This document shows positions 26,200 through 40,600 of a DNA stretch of 64,000 bases, piece after piece. Source of the stretch: Membranipora membranacea. Its lineage: Eukaryota; Bryozoa; Gymnolaemata; Cheilostomatida; Membraniporidae. Location of the stretch: positions 1,319,501 to 1,383,500 of the forward strand of contig OU612070.1 of the NCBI GenBank assembly GCA_914767715.1. The letters are read 5' to 3'. A program made the position numbers and the translations under genes. The notes below the pieces were generated by a model. That model was not told where the DNA came from, did no database searches, and saw nothing but the letters and a program-made list of their open reading frames with translations. The first letter of the stretch is position 1; the number at the start of each line of letters is the position of its first letter.

Positions 26200-27409
26200 C
26201 AACAAAAGTTACAGCACCTGTTTATGAAATTAACGACGACACAGTCTTAAAGCAACTGAAATGTCTAAATCCTCGCAAAGGGCCAGGGCCGGATGGAGTC
26301 ATCCCTAAAGTCCTGAAACTTTGCGCCTACCAACTAGCACCAGTCATTACCAAACTATTCACATACTCTATTGAAAACCATACGACACCAACACTCTGGA
26401 AAACAGCTATTATTAAACCCATACCAAAAGTTAACAAACCTACTCAGCTGAAAGATTACCGACCGATAGCTCGTACAAGCTGCCTATGCAAGATGCTGGA
26501 AAGACTGATCAAACTTTATGTAACGCAACACACACCAATGGACCCATACCAATTTGCATACAGAACAAATCGCACAACTCAAGACGCAGTTATGTGCCTC
26601 ACAACAACAATAACCAACTTCATTGATAAAGCCCAGACAAACTACGCTCGTTGTCTCTTCCTAGATTTTTCATCAGCCTTCAATACAATTAGAGTAAAAT
26701 ATTTAATCCCATCACTGCAACACCTTGACTCAAACATTACAAAATGGATTATTAGCTTTCTCAGTAATCACAGACAACAAACAATATCCATTAACAATAA
26801 CTTACTCTCAGATACACTCATTACCAACACTGGCACCCCACAAGGATCTGTACTAAGTCCTCTATTGTTTTCATTGTATACTGATGGAATTAGATCTAGA
26901 TGTCAGAACTTTCATGTTTTAAAATATGCAGATGATACTTGTCTGATTGGACTCATAGGTAATTCCTCTGATTTAGATTATTATTTTTCTGAAGTAAATA
27001 GAATAGCTAATCAATGCTCTGATCTGGATAACCTTTTAAACGCAGGCAAAACTAAAGAAATGTTATTTTCAACTAAACGTGAAAGACCTGTCAGCCCTAG
27101 CCACTTACTTAATGGATCAGTTATTATTTCTGTGAGACTACTGAATAACTTGGTGTTGAGATTGACCAGAAGCTCAGATTTGAAGCCCACATCCAAAATG
27201 TTGTTCGTAAGGCAAATCAAAGAATGTATACAATTAAAAACTTTCTGTATTTGAGTACCAATCCACTAGCATGCATGCTTTTTAAAAGTTTTATTGTTTC
27301 ACATGTAATGTATTGTCTACCAGTCCTCTATCCTGCCATTTATCAACGAGATAAGAAGGACATGCGCAAAATATTTAATGATGCTTCCTTAATTAATGAT
27401 GCTTCCTAA
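26200..27409 (+). pseudogene. Truncated non-LTR retrotransposon polymerase
   Basis: The frame runs from LNPRKGPGPDGVIPKVLK through LKDYRPIA, LFLDFSSAFNTI (first catalytic Asp), GTPQGSVLSPLLF and LKYADDTCLIG (catalytic Asp pair). A frameshift near 27140 moves it to LGVEIDQKLRF, and it continues to about 27409 (KNFLYLSTNPLACMLFKSFI). No endonuclease or first ORF is visible, so it is 5'-truncated, and with the frameshift it is inactive. The KYADDT and GTPQGS motifs place it among CR1/L2/Rex1-like non-LTR elements, with the exact clade unsure. Confidence 0.88.
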
Positions 27410-27419
27410 TTTAATGATT

Positions 27420-28689
27420 ACAACTTAATTATGATTATCTTTTAGCAGAGTACGTGTACCAGCAACCTTTTTCTCGCAACTTTTACAGTTAGTGATAGAA
27501 TACATTTCAATCAATCATAATCAACTGTAGGCCCCTGTGCTCAGTTTGAATAACTATGGTCCCATGTTGCGATTTCGTAAGGATTTAGGGAGTTATTCAC
27601 TATGGTTCCATGGGTCGATTATGTAAGGATTTCGGGAGTAATCGCCCAATGATGAAAAGTCAAGACCTTTTTACTTCATAATTTAGCATGATAACAATAA
27701 AAATTCCTTCTATTCTCCTCTCTCACACCATCATCTCTTCTGTCGTCATTATGATGTGCTCAAGTTGGTACATGGTTGTTCTGGGAAGTGGACTGATTAG
27801 AGTCAGTAATATTGAAACGCAATCTAGGATTAATGGGTAGTCTCAGTTCTTAGTCAATTGTGACAAGGTGACAAAGGATCATATTATTTGAGACCTATAC
27901 TGTGTCCCACTCGCTTCCCTTGATGTATCACAAGGTGAGAATGACCCTGCTGTTTAGTTACTCGGGTACAGAGATACATTTGGTTTTCTCGAGTTTTTTG
28001 ATAGAATCACTAGTTCAAGCGCTATATATCAATGAAACAATAGTTATTTTAATCCTAAAGTAAAATCAAAATAACTTCCATATAACTTCAAATAACTTCA
28101 AAATAACTTGATAATTCACCAGCATCTTGACACTTCTAACATTCCAAATTGCTGGTTGCAACAGCAACACATCAATGAATTAAATTAAAATTCTTTTGCT
28201 TCTTTGTTCCAATTTCTTTGAACCACCTGTATTATATAAGACCTAATTATAACAATTCAAAAGCTTTTATGATTGGAGAGGTTTATGAAGAGACAGGCCT
28301 AAACTCCCTGTCTAACAATTGACCAATATTTAATCCCTTTCAGCTTACAGATAGGCTAAGCTTGCTGATGGTAATTGCAGTAGTAATCTAGCCAATTTTA
28401 TAATTTGTTCTCATCGCAAGTATATGAATATTTTGTATCACATCAAGTTTGTCTGACCATTTGCTGTTATTATTTCTCTTAGTTAGGACTTTAGGTTCCC
28501 GACCTGAGAGTCATTTATTCTCAAAGTTTTCTGATTTGGCTTTGTTTTCTCAACAATCAAGTTTCGTGGTATTTGTTCTCCCCTACCATCAGATTCACTG
28601 ACAAGGTAACTCTGTCCTAATCTTACAAAAGTAACTGATTCCAACAAGAACATCTGGATTAGATACATCTGTCACTCCATGGTCATAGG
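27420..28689. other. Intergenic region upstream of the EMAP-like gene
   Basis: No coding exon is recognised. A direct repeat of about 50 bp (around 27552-27600 and 27601-27645, sharing tatggttcca/tcccatg..gatttcgtaaggattt) and a run of ataacttc units near 28070-28112 are present. The promoter and any untranslated exon of the plus-strand gene starting at 28690 should lie here. Confidence 0.5.
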
Positions 28690-31600
28690 ATGGCTACAGA
28701 GTCATTCTTGCTGGCAGCTCAAACTGCTGGTGGAGTTCGGGCTGCCTCAGCATCAGGGAGGAGACCCCCGTCCCGACTCATCGCTCCCATCGCACAGACT
28801 GTAGGTGCAGGGAATGCTGCTGCAGCTGCTGTCAGCCTAGCTGCAGGACTCAAATTGGTAAATACGAATAATATAGATATAAGAATTGAAACGGTCATAA
28901 CCATCAACATTTTTACTCTCTCAACATCAACTATAGTATTTGTTTGTGGTTACAACTTAATATTTATCCGCAAGATGTATTGCCAAAGTTGACATGAGTT
29001 AGATTAAAATCATGCCAGAGAGACAATGAGGAACCGACAGCTTCCCAAAATCCCATGCCACAATGCGCAATGGCATGAGATGCTCACTAACACATAGTGG
29101 TGGCGCGAGAAGACCTTGACTCATGGCTATGGCATTGCGCTGTACGTTCTAGGAGCACAATAATATGACTTGGCAGGTTTGCGATAGCGTTTAGGATGGC
29201 CAGCCCCAAGATTAAAACGCTGTGGGAGAGCTGTCAGTTTCACATGAAAATATCTGAGTTAAGATTTTTTACTAATTATTTCTCTTTGGTTTTAAGTTGA
29301 ATGCAATCAATGACAGGCGTAATTATCCTGCTAATTAAATTCCTAATAATATTACTCTCTCTGGTTTCTAAGTGGCCTACCAAACTTCGCAAAAATGTCT
29401 ATCATTTGGATTTGAGCACTGAATTTAGTCATAACAAGTTGTGAAGAGGCATATATCATGTCATCTAAAGCAAAGAGAACTGTAAATCCCATGACCCATG
29501 GTGTTGTGAGAGCGATCTCAGTAGTTAAAACTTATGGTCGCGATAAAGGATTAATGTCGTCTACAATTTCACACTTCCAGGTAATAGCTACTAAAATGGT
29601 TCAACGAAACCTTTTAGGTCATTAATTTAGGTTACTTGAATTTTAGATGCTATTTTTACACTATTTGTCTTACATTCTTTATCAACTTAAACTACTTAAG
29701 ATACTACCCTGTAACAGTCTTTTATATTCCTCATATCTTATCACATAATTGCAGAAGATGAGTAAAGGAGGTAAGATAGGAAAATTTGCTGCTGCTTTGA
29801 CCCCTCTGACCCCGGTGGAACAGCCTTTTGATGGTAAGTTTGCTTTATTACATCACTGTTCTCCTTCAATTCTGTGGAACAAAACTAGCTGTTATTTAAT
29901 ATGTTCCACTGTGATCTCCACAATCTCAGCTAGATAACTTGGTTCAATCTTGATTGGTGCTCACAGAAAAGTGCAACTTACATTTGGTTAGTCAGTTATT
30001 TTCTGCTGGGAGTTCATTGCTTACAGTTACAGGTCAAACACTCCTCGGTTTGCTGGTAGTGTCATGAGATCATCAACCCCAGATATCAGTATGCTTCTTC
30101 CATCAACCTGGACATCGTTTCAGCACGTAAACTACCGATGCCATACTTTATACCCTTTTCCTGTGTCTCAGATTTATTTGAGGAGGCCGGAGGTGAGAGT
30201 ATTGACCTTGAGATGGAGTTTGAGCTGACTATGATGCCTTCCCTGATGGACTGCAGCAGACAGAAGCTCAGAATGTTTCACATGAACCTACTGAAGTACG
30301 GAGCTAATGTCAACGAGAGGGTGAACTCTAAAGACCTTCTGGCTGCATTTCAGGTAGTTTCATCCTCAACACAACAACGCCTAATTTTAAGTATTTATGA
30401 TTTTATGACACTGCAATCACAGTCTTCCGGTTGCTTGAGCAATTGCACTACAGAATCGGAAATGTAGGCATTTGAGATTTCGAGGTCACCTACACCAAAT
30501 ATTGTTGAATATCTTGTAAGATGGAGGCTGTTACTGAATGTTACCTCTTCCAGATTTACATTGGCTTCTATTGCCTGATTCTGATGCAGGAAGAATAAAG
30601 CATGATATTTAATCCACAAGATTAGCTATCATCAATATGTTGTTTTATTGATCTGATGTTCATTGCCAGGAGTGTAACATTAAAATACCCAGCCGAGCCA
30701 TTCAGCTTATATCTGAAGTTTATGAGGATTCTAAGGGTATAGACTTTCAGAGAGTGTACCGCCGACTAGAGAAAGCTCAGGCTAAGACAGGTAGAGACAG
30801 TGTGAACGCTCGTCAGACTATCGCTGATCGGTCTCTCTATAACCAGGTAACAGTCACACCAGATCCAAATATTACACCCGTTTCGAGTCACTTTTCTATG
30901 ACGCCATGTTTTACACCCTCAGTATAGCATTCAGAGATGTTTTAGAACTATCCCAAAGTAGTAGGACTAATGCTTTCAAAGGAGAAAAATTTCACCATTA
31001 TGCACATGGTTTAAATAGTTAAATTTAAAGCACTCTTAATTAAATCTACATTTTTACTTCTTAGACTCCCAATCAGATGCTCACCTATGCTCACCTATCA
31101 CCGCTCTGTCCTGTACGGGTAGCGGGTGCTTGCCGGAGACCAAGCTCAATCAAACCTCTCCATCTGCTCCTGTGCTGGGCATCTTCCTCTCTCAAGCCAC
31201 ATGAGTGTAGGTCTTTCCTGATTGTATCTGACCATCTATGCTTTGGGCGCCCACTTTTTCTTCTCCCTTGTATTTGCATGTCATAAGCTCTCCTTATATC
31301 TACATCTTCTTGTCTACGACAGACAAGTCCAAACCATTCAAGCCTTCTTCTTTTCATCAAGTCTGCGATTGCCATAACATTTGCTTCTTCTCTTATACTC
31401 TCGTTTGTCCTATGCTCCTCCAGGCTGATTCCAAGGCAATATCTCAACATTCTCATCTCACAGACGCTAATTTTATCTTCCAGGTAGTCGGTTACTGGCC
31501 ATGTTTCATTCCCGTTTAACAGCATTGGGCGTATTACTGTTTTGTAGACGAGCACTTTCAACCTCTTCGGGACTTTCTTGTCGCACAACACTCCTGTCAA

Positions 31601-34600
31601 CTCTCTCCACTTATTCCAGGCTTTGCTAACATGCAACTCCACCTCTGCTTTACATCCTCCTTCCTGGTGAATGGTAGTCCCGAGGTACTTGAATGCACTG
31701 CATTGAGGTAGATTTGTACGCTGCGTGTTGTCATACTCTTTCAACTTGATCTCTTCTGTGTTTCCTATAGGTGGGAGATACTCAGTTTTAGATCTGCTCA
31801 CTTTGAGTCCTACATCTTCCAGTCTTCTCCTCCAGTCCTCTAGCCGCTCCTCTAGATTGTCCCTTTCTTTGTCACATAAAACAAGATCGTCTGCAAACAG
31901 CATGCTCCAGGGCGTATCTTTTCCTGTGTCTTCCGAGATGACATCCATTATTATAATAAACAAAAGTGGGCTCAATGCTGAGCCCTGATGAAGGCCAACT
32001 TCTACTTTAATTTCATCGGTATCTCTGGCATTTGTTGCAACCTGGGTTGTTGAATCCTTGTACATATCCTTGATGATATCAATGTAGGTCTCAAGGACAT
32101 TTCGTTTCCTCAGACAATGCCATATAAGCTCCCTTGGGATTGTATTATACACTTTCTCCAGGGGTATGCCCGAGCATTGACTGTTTCTCTTCTGATTGTC
32201 TCCGGCATTTTTTTATATGAGGCATGTTGTATTAAGGACCGGATGCTCTTCCTGACGTCCACCCTCTGCGTTTTTCCGGGCTTGGGACCGGCTGTCTACT
32301 CCGCTGGCTTGCCAAGCATCCAGGCCGCATTTAGACTCCCAATCAGATACCTAGCCAAAATAGCTAAAATTTACTCTCCTTGAGCGCACAATATTTCTCT
32401 CAAACTTGCAGACAGCTATTGTTCAAACAATGAGATTATAACAAAGCTTCCTTTTCCTTGCAATATCATGGCCATCTGTGGATGATCTGGGAGGTAATAT
32501 ATATCCTAATAGATATGAGTCCATCTGTATACAGATACCTGTGGAGGTGCGAGAGGCTGACTTCCTGAGGAGAGTAGAGGAGCAGCTGGTACAATGCTCT
32601 CACTACTTTGATCTGGATAATTATCGTAAAGCCTGCCTGGAGAAGGATATATCTAAAACTGGTAAACTCAGCAAAGAACAGGTAAGGTACTCATCGGCCT
32701 GCATCTGGTTCTGTGATATCATCTGCCTTGGTGCCTCTTTTATAATCCTGTTACTGTGCTTCTTACCTGCCTTTCAGTCATCATCCTTGAGTGCCTTATT
32801 GTCTTGTTTCTGAAGAAATAATTAATGTGCTGTTTAATTTTTAATTACAGATGGAAGAACTTGCCAAATTGCACTCACTGCCCATATATGGAGCTCTTTT
32901 GTGTAATCTGCTCAACTGGTGTGATGATGAGAAAAACGGAATGGTCAGGTAATCTTATGATAAACATGTTATTATTTTGATTTCCCAGGTCGATATGGTC
33001 AATTGAAAACCCAAGGCGTTTTATAAAGGAGTTATCTAATCTTTCTGAAATTGCCGTCAAACTATGTGGGGATATTATTATTAGCACCATATCTCTCGCT
33101 GCCCTTCTGCTATTGTGAATTAATTAACAAATGTCATTACACATTTTTAGCTGGCCGGAGTTTATGAATTACCTGATGAAGAGTATGGATAACTACTGTA
33201 CTAACAACCCAGATAAACCAAAACCAGGTGCTATGAAACCTAAATTAGAGCAAGGTAAGCTTTGCATTATCATATTCGTATCAATAACCAGCTCGAAACA
33301 GATCAACCGAGTATGGTTTGATCCATTTTTCATCGTTAGGAAGTTTAAATAATAGTATGCTGATGAGGTAATATGTACAAAAGTACAGCTGATATATTAT
33401 TCAAGACAAGGGCCCAAAAGTATGTTTGCGCTGTAGATTAATTACCAGAAGAAGAAAAATAACCTACAAACACGGCCCACGTCCAGTGGTTACCTATCCA
33501 TAGCTGAGTCTTCACCAGGAGGGCAAGTAGATGCTGCTTCAATACTGCTTCAAAAGAGGTCAGATGCTTGGAAATTCGGCTGACGATGGCCACAGGCAAT
33601 GTTAATTCTGGCAAAGGCAGATTTATTCTGGAATTTCAAGCGTTCTAGGGTTGGTCAAGCTGAAGGGAATTATAGTAGATAGAATGGGCAACAAGGCAAA
33701 TGTTACATCACATCATTATATATATTTAATATAATAAATGATGTTTTTTGTACATTTTTGGACTGTTTTGTATAACATTGTGATATTTTATATGAGGTTC
33801 TGTGAGTAGTAGAGGATCACGTACAACCAGCTATGTCGAGTCAGCAGATGTCAAAATAGAGGTACAATCTACGAGACCCACCCCTAAATCTCGCACTAGT
33901 AATCTGTTCAAAAGTCTTGGAGCTAGGGCTAGAGAAAAGGCAGGCTCTGAGAAACTGAAGCGAGATCTTTCACCCGTGCCATCAACCACACCTGGTAATA
34001 ATCCTGTCATATTTTGTTGTTGCCATTTTGTCTGTCATTATTGTGATGATGTGGAAAACAGACAGATTAAAATCTAAATTTCAAGTGGTTGATGGCAACA
34101 ATCAATTACATCATTTCAATTCACCACTACCTAGTACCTAGTCATATGGATTTACGCCTGACACATATGGGGAGGATGTAATTGCTGATGTACTGCTTGC
34201 TAACAAACTGTTTACAATAAAGAATTATTAAGCCAGCCACCCTAGAGATGAACGTTGCGAGCATAATTTAGAAAACTCACCCAACAATCTTTGAGATCGA
34301 TGTCCTCATGTGAGCAAAGGTTCAAGTCATCAATATTGCCTCAATATATTTACAGAGAGCCAATTATCGAGCACTGATGATATGAGCGCCATGGTGGAGA
34401 CTAGTAATATACCAACAGCAGAGTTTAGAATCAAAGGACAGCAGATGAAGTTTGTCATTCCTTCTAATATCAGTAAAAATCATGTGGCTAAAGTCGATCC
34501 TCCGACGCAGAGACTGAAACTCGACTGGGTGTAAGTCGTACATGTTCATTCTTACCCTGTTTTTGGAAGTTATTCATATCAATATGGTCAATATGGTAAG

Positions 34601-37600
34601 TGATCTAGCAATATGTATTGAATTAAGATGCTAAATGGTTGCAAATGCTTATCTCAAAGCAGGCAAATATTGCGGTGTTGAGCAAAACTCCAAAAAACCT
34701 CCACACTGTTTGTAAACTTCAGTGGGTTAATTCATTCTGGTCAATATCATCGCACATATTTGGTCAATGAATGTATTTGAATGTTTTGCTGACCCTCAGA
34801 TCACCCTCCCTAATCTGAAGACTGTGATTAGTTTATTTCTAATATATTGAGTTGTCCCCACATACAATTAGGGGTTAGACAAAGAGGCTTTGTATTTGCC
34901 ATCAGGTACGGCTATAATGGGAGGGATGTAAAGAATAACATATCAGTGGTTGGCAGCAGAGAGTTGATGTACGCTGTCGGACATATCATAGTACTACTCA
35001 ACCATCAGTCTGAGAGAAGACAGAGACACTATAAGGAACACACAGCACAAGTCTCATGGTAAGGAAGGCTTTAATTGATCCCTAAAGCTATTTGGCTATA
35101 GCAGTTCTGTACTACATTTTATTGTTAGTTTTTATAAACTTTGGGTTAATTATATCGTTTGAAGAAGTGAACACCACACAGAAATTGAAACTTTTTTCTA
35201 TCCCAGTTGATATTGAGTGTAACTAAACAAGATTTCACTACTGAGGACAACGATTGAAGACAACTAGCAAATATATTTTACAAAGTCCATCTACTAGCAA
35301 CATTTAGAAGTGAGGGAGTAGGTGGCTAGATTGCCTGACTTATGTGTCCACATAACTCCTTGAGGTTTGTATCTTAGTTTAAAATCCTATCCTATCTATG
35401 TTACTTTATGAATTGCTAGTATCAGCCTTCACTCGGATGAGACAACGGTGGCCAGCGCTCAGTCACTACATGGACATCACAGGAGTGAGATTAGAATATG
35501 GAGAAGTGATAATCTGCAGACTGTATCAGTGATCTGCGATCAGCAGATCATAGTCAACAGCTACACTTCGCTCTCGTTCTATCAGCCTCAGGTGTGAACA
35601 CCTAGTCATACAAGCTATTCATTATCTCATTGATGCCTAGTGTCTCAAAGATCTCATTAAAATTGCCATGAATATTGTTGGTCTTGCCGTTTATTATCAA
35701 CCAATCTGTAACCTGTACAGTGTAAACCCTCAATATTCAACCGTGAAATAATTCATCTGCTGGCCACAATTGAGAGTAACTCAGTCGCTACTGGGATAAT
35801 TACCTGGATAATTTTTCCTATAATAACTTAGATAAAAATACAAATTATGATTATATTGCAGGGTAAGCTTCTCAGCTCTATAACATCAGCCCAAAAAACT
35901 CAGCTCTGTAACCAGCTGCTGACAGCAGAGATAAGAGATGAAGGCGCTGCCTATATATCTGTGTGGGATATATCTAACACTTACAAGATATCTGAGCTTA
36001 TCGTGGAGACAGAACAACTCAACTGTGTCAGCTTTAACCCGTGTCTACCAAACGTTATAATGACTTTGGGTGAGTGTTCTGGACTTTAGGGGTTCTGGCT
36101 ATAAAGATCTTTGGCATCAATGGACCATTTTATAAAGTGTATTTGTTAACGATTACCCAATTTTCTGAAATATTTATATAGAAGTATAAATGACAATTGT
36201 GAAGACAAGTACACAATTTGCACAGGAATGGCAGAGACTGGGCAATATCATAAATGAGCAACTGCCAAATTTTGGAACGTTTCCATTTGTTTATTTTATT
36301 GATTAATGAAGTCTTCTACTCTGCTAGGTAAGGAACATTTTCAATGGTGGAGGTTGAGCGCAGAGTCAGCCAGTATAAATCCTGTCAATGAACCCAACTT
36401 TGGGGTAAGTAAATCCATAGTACACCCAACCACAGTCCACACAATCAATCATGAATTTTCGAGGTACAATTTATGGATTACCAGTTATAAAAACTGGTGA
36501 CAGGACAGGGTGATTCTCCAATATGTTGAAAGTGAGTTATCTACCCATGCATATGAAGGGAACAACTCCAACTATGATGGATAAGCTTTTCGACTGATAT
36601 TATAGCCCAACCTAAACAGTTGACTATTTGACACAGCACTCTAATTGATGCATTCTAATAGCACAATATTCTGTGTTTGCTTAATAAGAAGAACCATGGT
36701 TTCCCAATCTGAGTTTTGCAGAGTGTACTATAGTATATAATATTTATTCCGCTTTAGATGCACATGAAAGCCCGGAGTTATACCTGTGCGTATCATACTA
36801 GTGATGGAGATATGATAACTGGAGACTCTAATGGTACTGTGTATATATGGCCATGTGGATCTAACTCATTGTCAAATCTAATCAAACACGCTCACGAGGT
36901 ACGAGTGTTTATTGCGATATTGACTATGAAAGGTAGGATAGTGTTGGGTAATATGTCAGCTCTGTTCCATAGCGGTGACAGAGTTTGTGGTTCTAGATGG
37001 TAGATGGTTCTGAGATATCAAATCTATGTTCCATATTTTGACTTGGCTTTAGCAGTAGTTGACTTGTTTACCAAATTTGAATCATTCCTTAAAGACAACT
37101 CTCAATACATTTAAATATTTTCTCCTCAACAGTGTGGTGGTTATGTAGACCAACCGTTGTGTTTTTCTCGCCATGGTAATAGAAGGACATTGAATTAAGT
37201 GTACTGACCTCATTCCAGGCAGGTTTTGCAAATTCCGAATGCTCTATGCAATACACTGAGTTATTTTCTCTCTGCTGCAGGGGCCGATAACTGCACTAGA
37301 AGTTGTGAACAGTACTTTGATAACATGTGGCAGAGATGGTATGATGAAACTTTGGAAGTATGGATTCTATCTTGACAAACTGTACGATGTAAAACTTCCA
37401 GAAGATGATAGTGTCGTCAAATCTGTAGTCTATCATGATGGTAAGCTCATGCTATAAAAATTCTGTATGGTGAGTCAACAATAATGCGTCTGAAAAAGCT
37501 GTTTTCGGTCCTATTGAAACATGGTGGATCATCTGCGGATGTTGTCATCTGTCAGTATTCTTATTTGGACAATAATATATGGTTGATTAAAATCAGATGT

Positions 37601-40600
37601 CATATCACACGCCACATTCCGAAGCATGGGCGGCAAAATACCAGTTGCCTTAGGGGCTAGGCTGCAATATCTGCGCCCATTTGCTCTCTGTTTGCAGGCA
37701 GGTCGGAGCACACCTGGGGGCCAACCAAACCCCAGTAGTCGATAGACTGCAGTGGGATTCGAACCCACAAACTTCAACATTTGCATGCTGAAGGGACGGC
37801 GCTCTAACCAACTGAGCTACCTCCTACTCCTATATAATACATTCCTTTCTAATATAGGTATTCTGCTGATGGGATCAACAGCAAACACACTTATGTCTTT
37901 TGATGTTGAGCAAGATTCTGCAGGGTACATAACAGATCTACAGTTTCACCCTCTGCCTCACTCTCAGGTCAGTAATGGTAATACAATGGACAACGTGAGG
38001 ACAAGCAAGCTTATAGTAACAAAAAATCATCACAATCTTAACTTTTTGGCTGTACTCTCTGGAAATTGTTCCACTTTGTAAGTTTGTAAGGGTTTGTTGG
38101 TCTCTAAATGCAGAACATAACTTTTGTTAATGGCAAACTGGGCTGATTTACTTAGGCCATTTAAAACCTTACCTTCAACAAAGGATAGCAAACCTAATTT
38201 TGTACAGATTATTGTTTAGTTCTGTTGCCTGTAGGGAGTGGTCGGTCGTACAGTAGCTACCCGATGTCTGAGAGGCTCCTCAGATAGAGAAAGATTCTTC
38301 TTAGTATCTGGTTCAGCTGGAGCAGTCGTTCTGTATGATAATGAAGCAAGGATGGCTGTCGGCCGGGCGGTACTCAAGGTGAATTAACGAAGAAATAATG
38401 ATATTATGATAATTATTTTTCCTTGTAGTCTCACATTGAATATTGTTAGTCTTGATCAATTAAAATCAGATGGTAATATTACACGCCACATCCCGACGCA
38501 TGGACGGCAAAATATTTTCTGATGTTAATATTGATGATAAAGTGCCAATTCGTAATTTGAGATTGTCTCTGCAGCTGCAGACTCAGTGCTGTCGTCTTTC
38601 TGCATATGGTGAAGCTATGTCAAAAGGTTTGTGCTGTTCCACATTTGACTGCACAACGAAATTCTTATATTATACTACTTGGGAGATCATGATTGATACA
38701 ATGCGATAAAAAGAGTGCACTAAACCAACTTTACATATACATACATTTTTTTCACAATATGTATGAGCTGGTATCACTTTAAAGGACACACAGATAACAA
38801 GTATAGACTTCAGTAGAGATGGTGAGCTGGTATGTGTGGCGACTTCAGCTAGCCAGTGAGTAGATCATATTAAGACTGTATGGTAATTTTATGCCTGAGC
38901 TGTGGAAGGAAAACATTCCCTTACTTCTGTCAAAAAAGTAGTATCATGAAAATACAGATGCAGATGCAGCTGGAGTTGGCTCAATAGAAAACTGTATATA
39001 GGAGAAACATCTATCTGTAATTTGTGAAAATACCCATGTACAGTATGCAGGGATGGTGGGTGCATGTCAGCTTTGCTATAAAAGATAAATTATTATTTAT
39101 TTTTAGGGTGATGTTGTTTGAATGCAGAGAAGGTTTTAAGTTAGAGAGACTGGTCACGTTGCCGGTGTGTAAGTCACGTCTAACTCTCATATCTCTCTCA
39201 CCTGATACCTCTACTATTGCTGCTGTCAGCAGCACAACAGTATATATAATCACTGAACGTCGGCAGCAGGAGGTCACTGATAATACAGAATGGACAATCA
39301 GTGGAAAGTTCAAGGTATGTCTGCTTCCAGACGCATGAGAAAATTGAGAAAAAAGTGATGTGATTAATCATTCAGCTGCCATTGTGAAAAACCAGAATTC
39401 ATAAAATTCTATACGCAACTTTTTATGTAAAAATAACAAATAGTTTGTTTGAGTCTGAAGACCACGTTGTTACCTTTACTTGATAGCTGTACATAAAGTC
39501 ACATATCTAAAACCACTTCCCTTCTGGTAACAAATTATAATTTTGTAGGCAGGAAAGCAAGGAGCTGCAATTTCCCACATAGACTGGTCCACTAAGAAGA
39601 TAAATGGGGATTATCTGCTCCGAGTCTGTTCAGTCGTATCACTTCAGGTCACACTCTGTAAGCAAAATATAGCCCGATGTAACCACAGAATTCATAGCAA
39701 TAATAATATATATGATTTTTTAGTATTAAGGATGTAAGGGCGTAACTCTTCAACTTCTTCAAAACAGCATGACCTATCTCTGGCTCTATCGGCTGTTGGA
39801 ACAGCCGCAAATCAGACTCCCAACATTGCCATAATTAAATTTGTTCTCAAATATGTCTCATAACCATCTATAATAGCTCTAATTAAATAAGTGTACGCCA
39901 AAGGCAATTTACAAAATTGGGTAAAATATTGAATTCGTTTTGTTATGAGCAACCATAGACTTAATAATAATTTATTATTAAGTCTATGTGAGCAACCTAG
40001 AAGATTATGGTATATAGAGGGGCCAAAGCAGAATCTCTTTTGAAATCGTGTTGGCGCCCTCGATTGACTCTGTGTGTATATTTACTTTTTTAGGGAATGT
40101 GAGCAGATGCGAGCAGATTAAATCCGTACAGCCATTTTATGACTGTCTCTGGTCTTCTGATAAATGTCCTCTTACTTATTCTGTAGCTGGTGAGTCAACC
40201 ATAGACCAACGAGCTGTCTTCAAGAATTGGTCCACAAAAGTCTAGCTTTGCTTAGGAAAGCAAAAGATCTCATGAAGTACACATATATTTGGGTTATTTG
40301 GAGGAAACATAGTTTGTGACAAGTGCCAGCCATAGAACAAAAACATAATATTCAAATTTAATAATTAACACAATCTCTGTCAAAAATTGGATGAGTTGTC
40401 TTTCCTCTAACCATGCGAGGATGACCCAAACTTTGTTTTATTGTAGTTTAACTTGTATTCTTCCTTAATCTATAATATAAGGTATCGTTCTTTCCACATT
40501 CGAGATTTTTGATCCTCTTCATACTTCCCTTTTTCTTTTTTTGTAAAACACTTCTGGCATAAATTGATTGGCATTACACTCTTTCAGGTATTTGGTATAG

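Noticed and set aside
28719-28910. Minus-strand frame rich in Ala
   Set aside because: It is the antisense of the Ala-rich first exon of the EMAP-like gene and has no independent support.
37750-37832. tRNA gene on the minus strand
   Set aside because: A-box, D-arm and T-arm are good, but the anticodon region is nine nt too long and the acceptor stem does not pair. The tail repeats elsewhere, so it is a SINE head.
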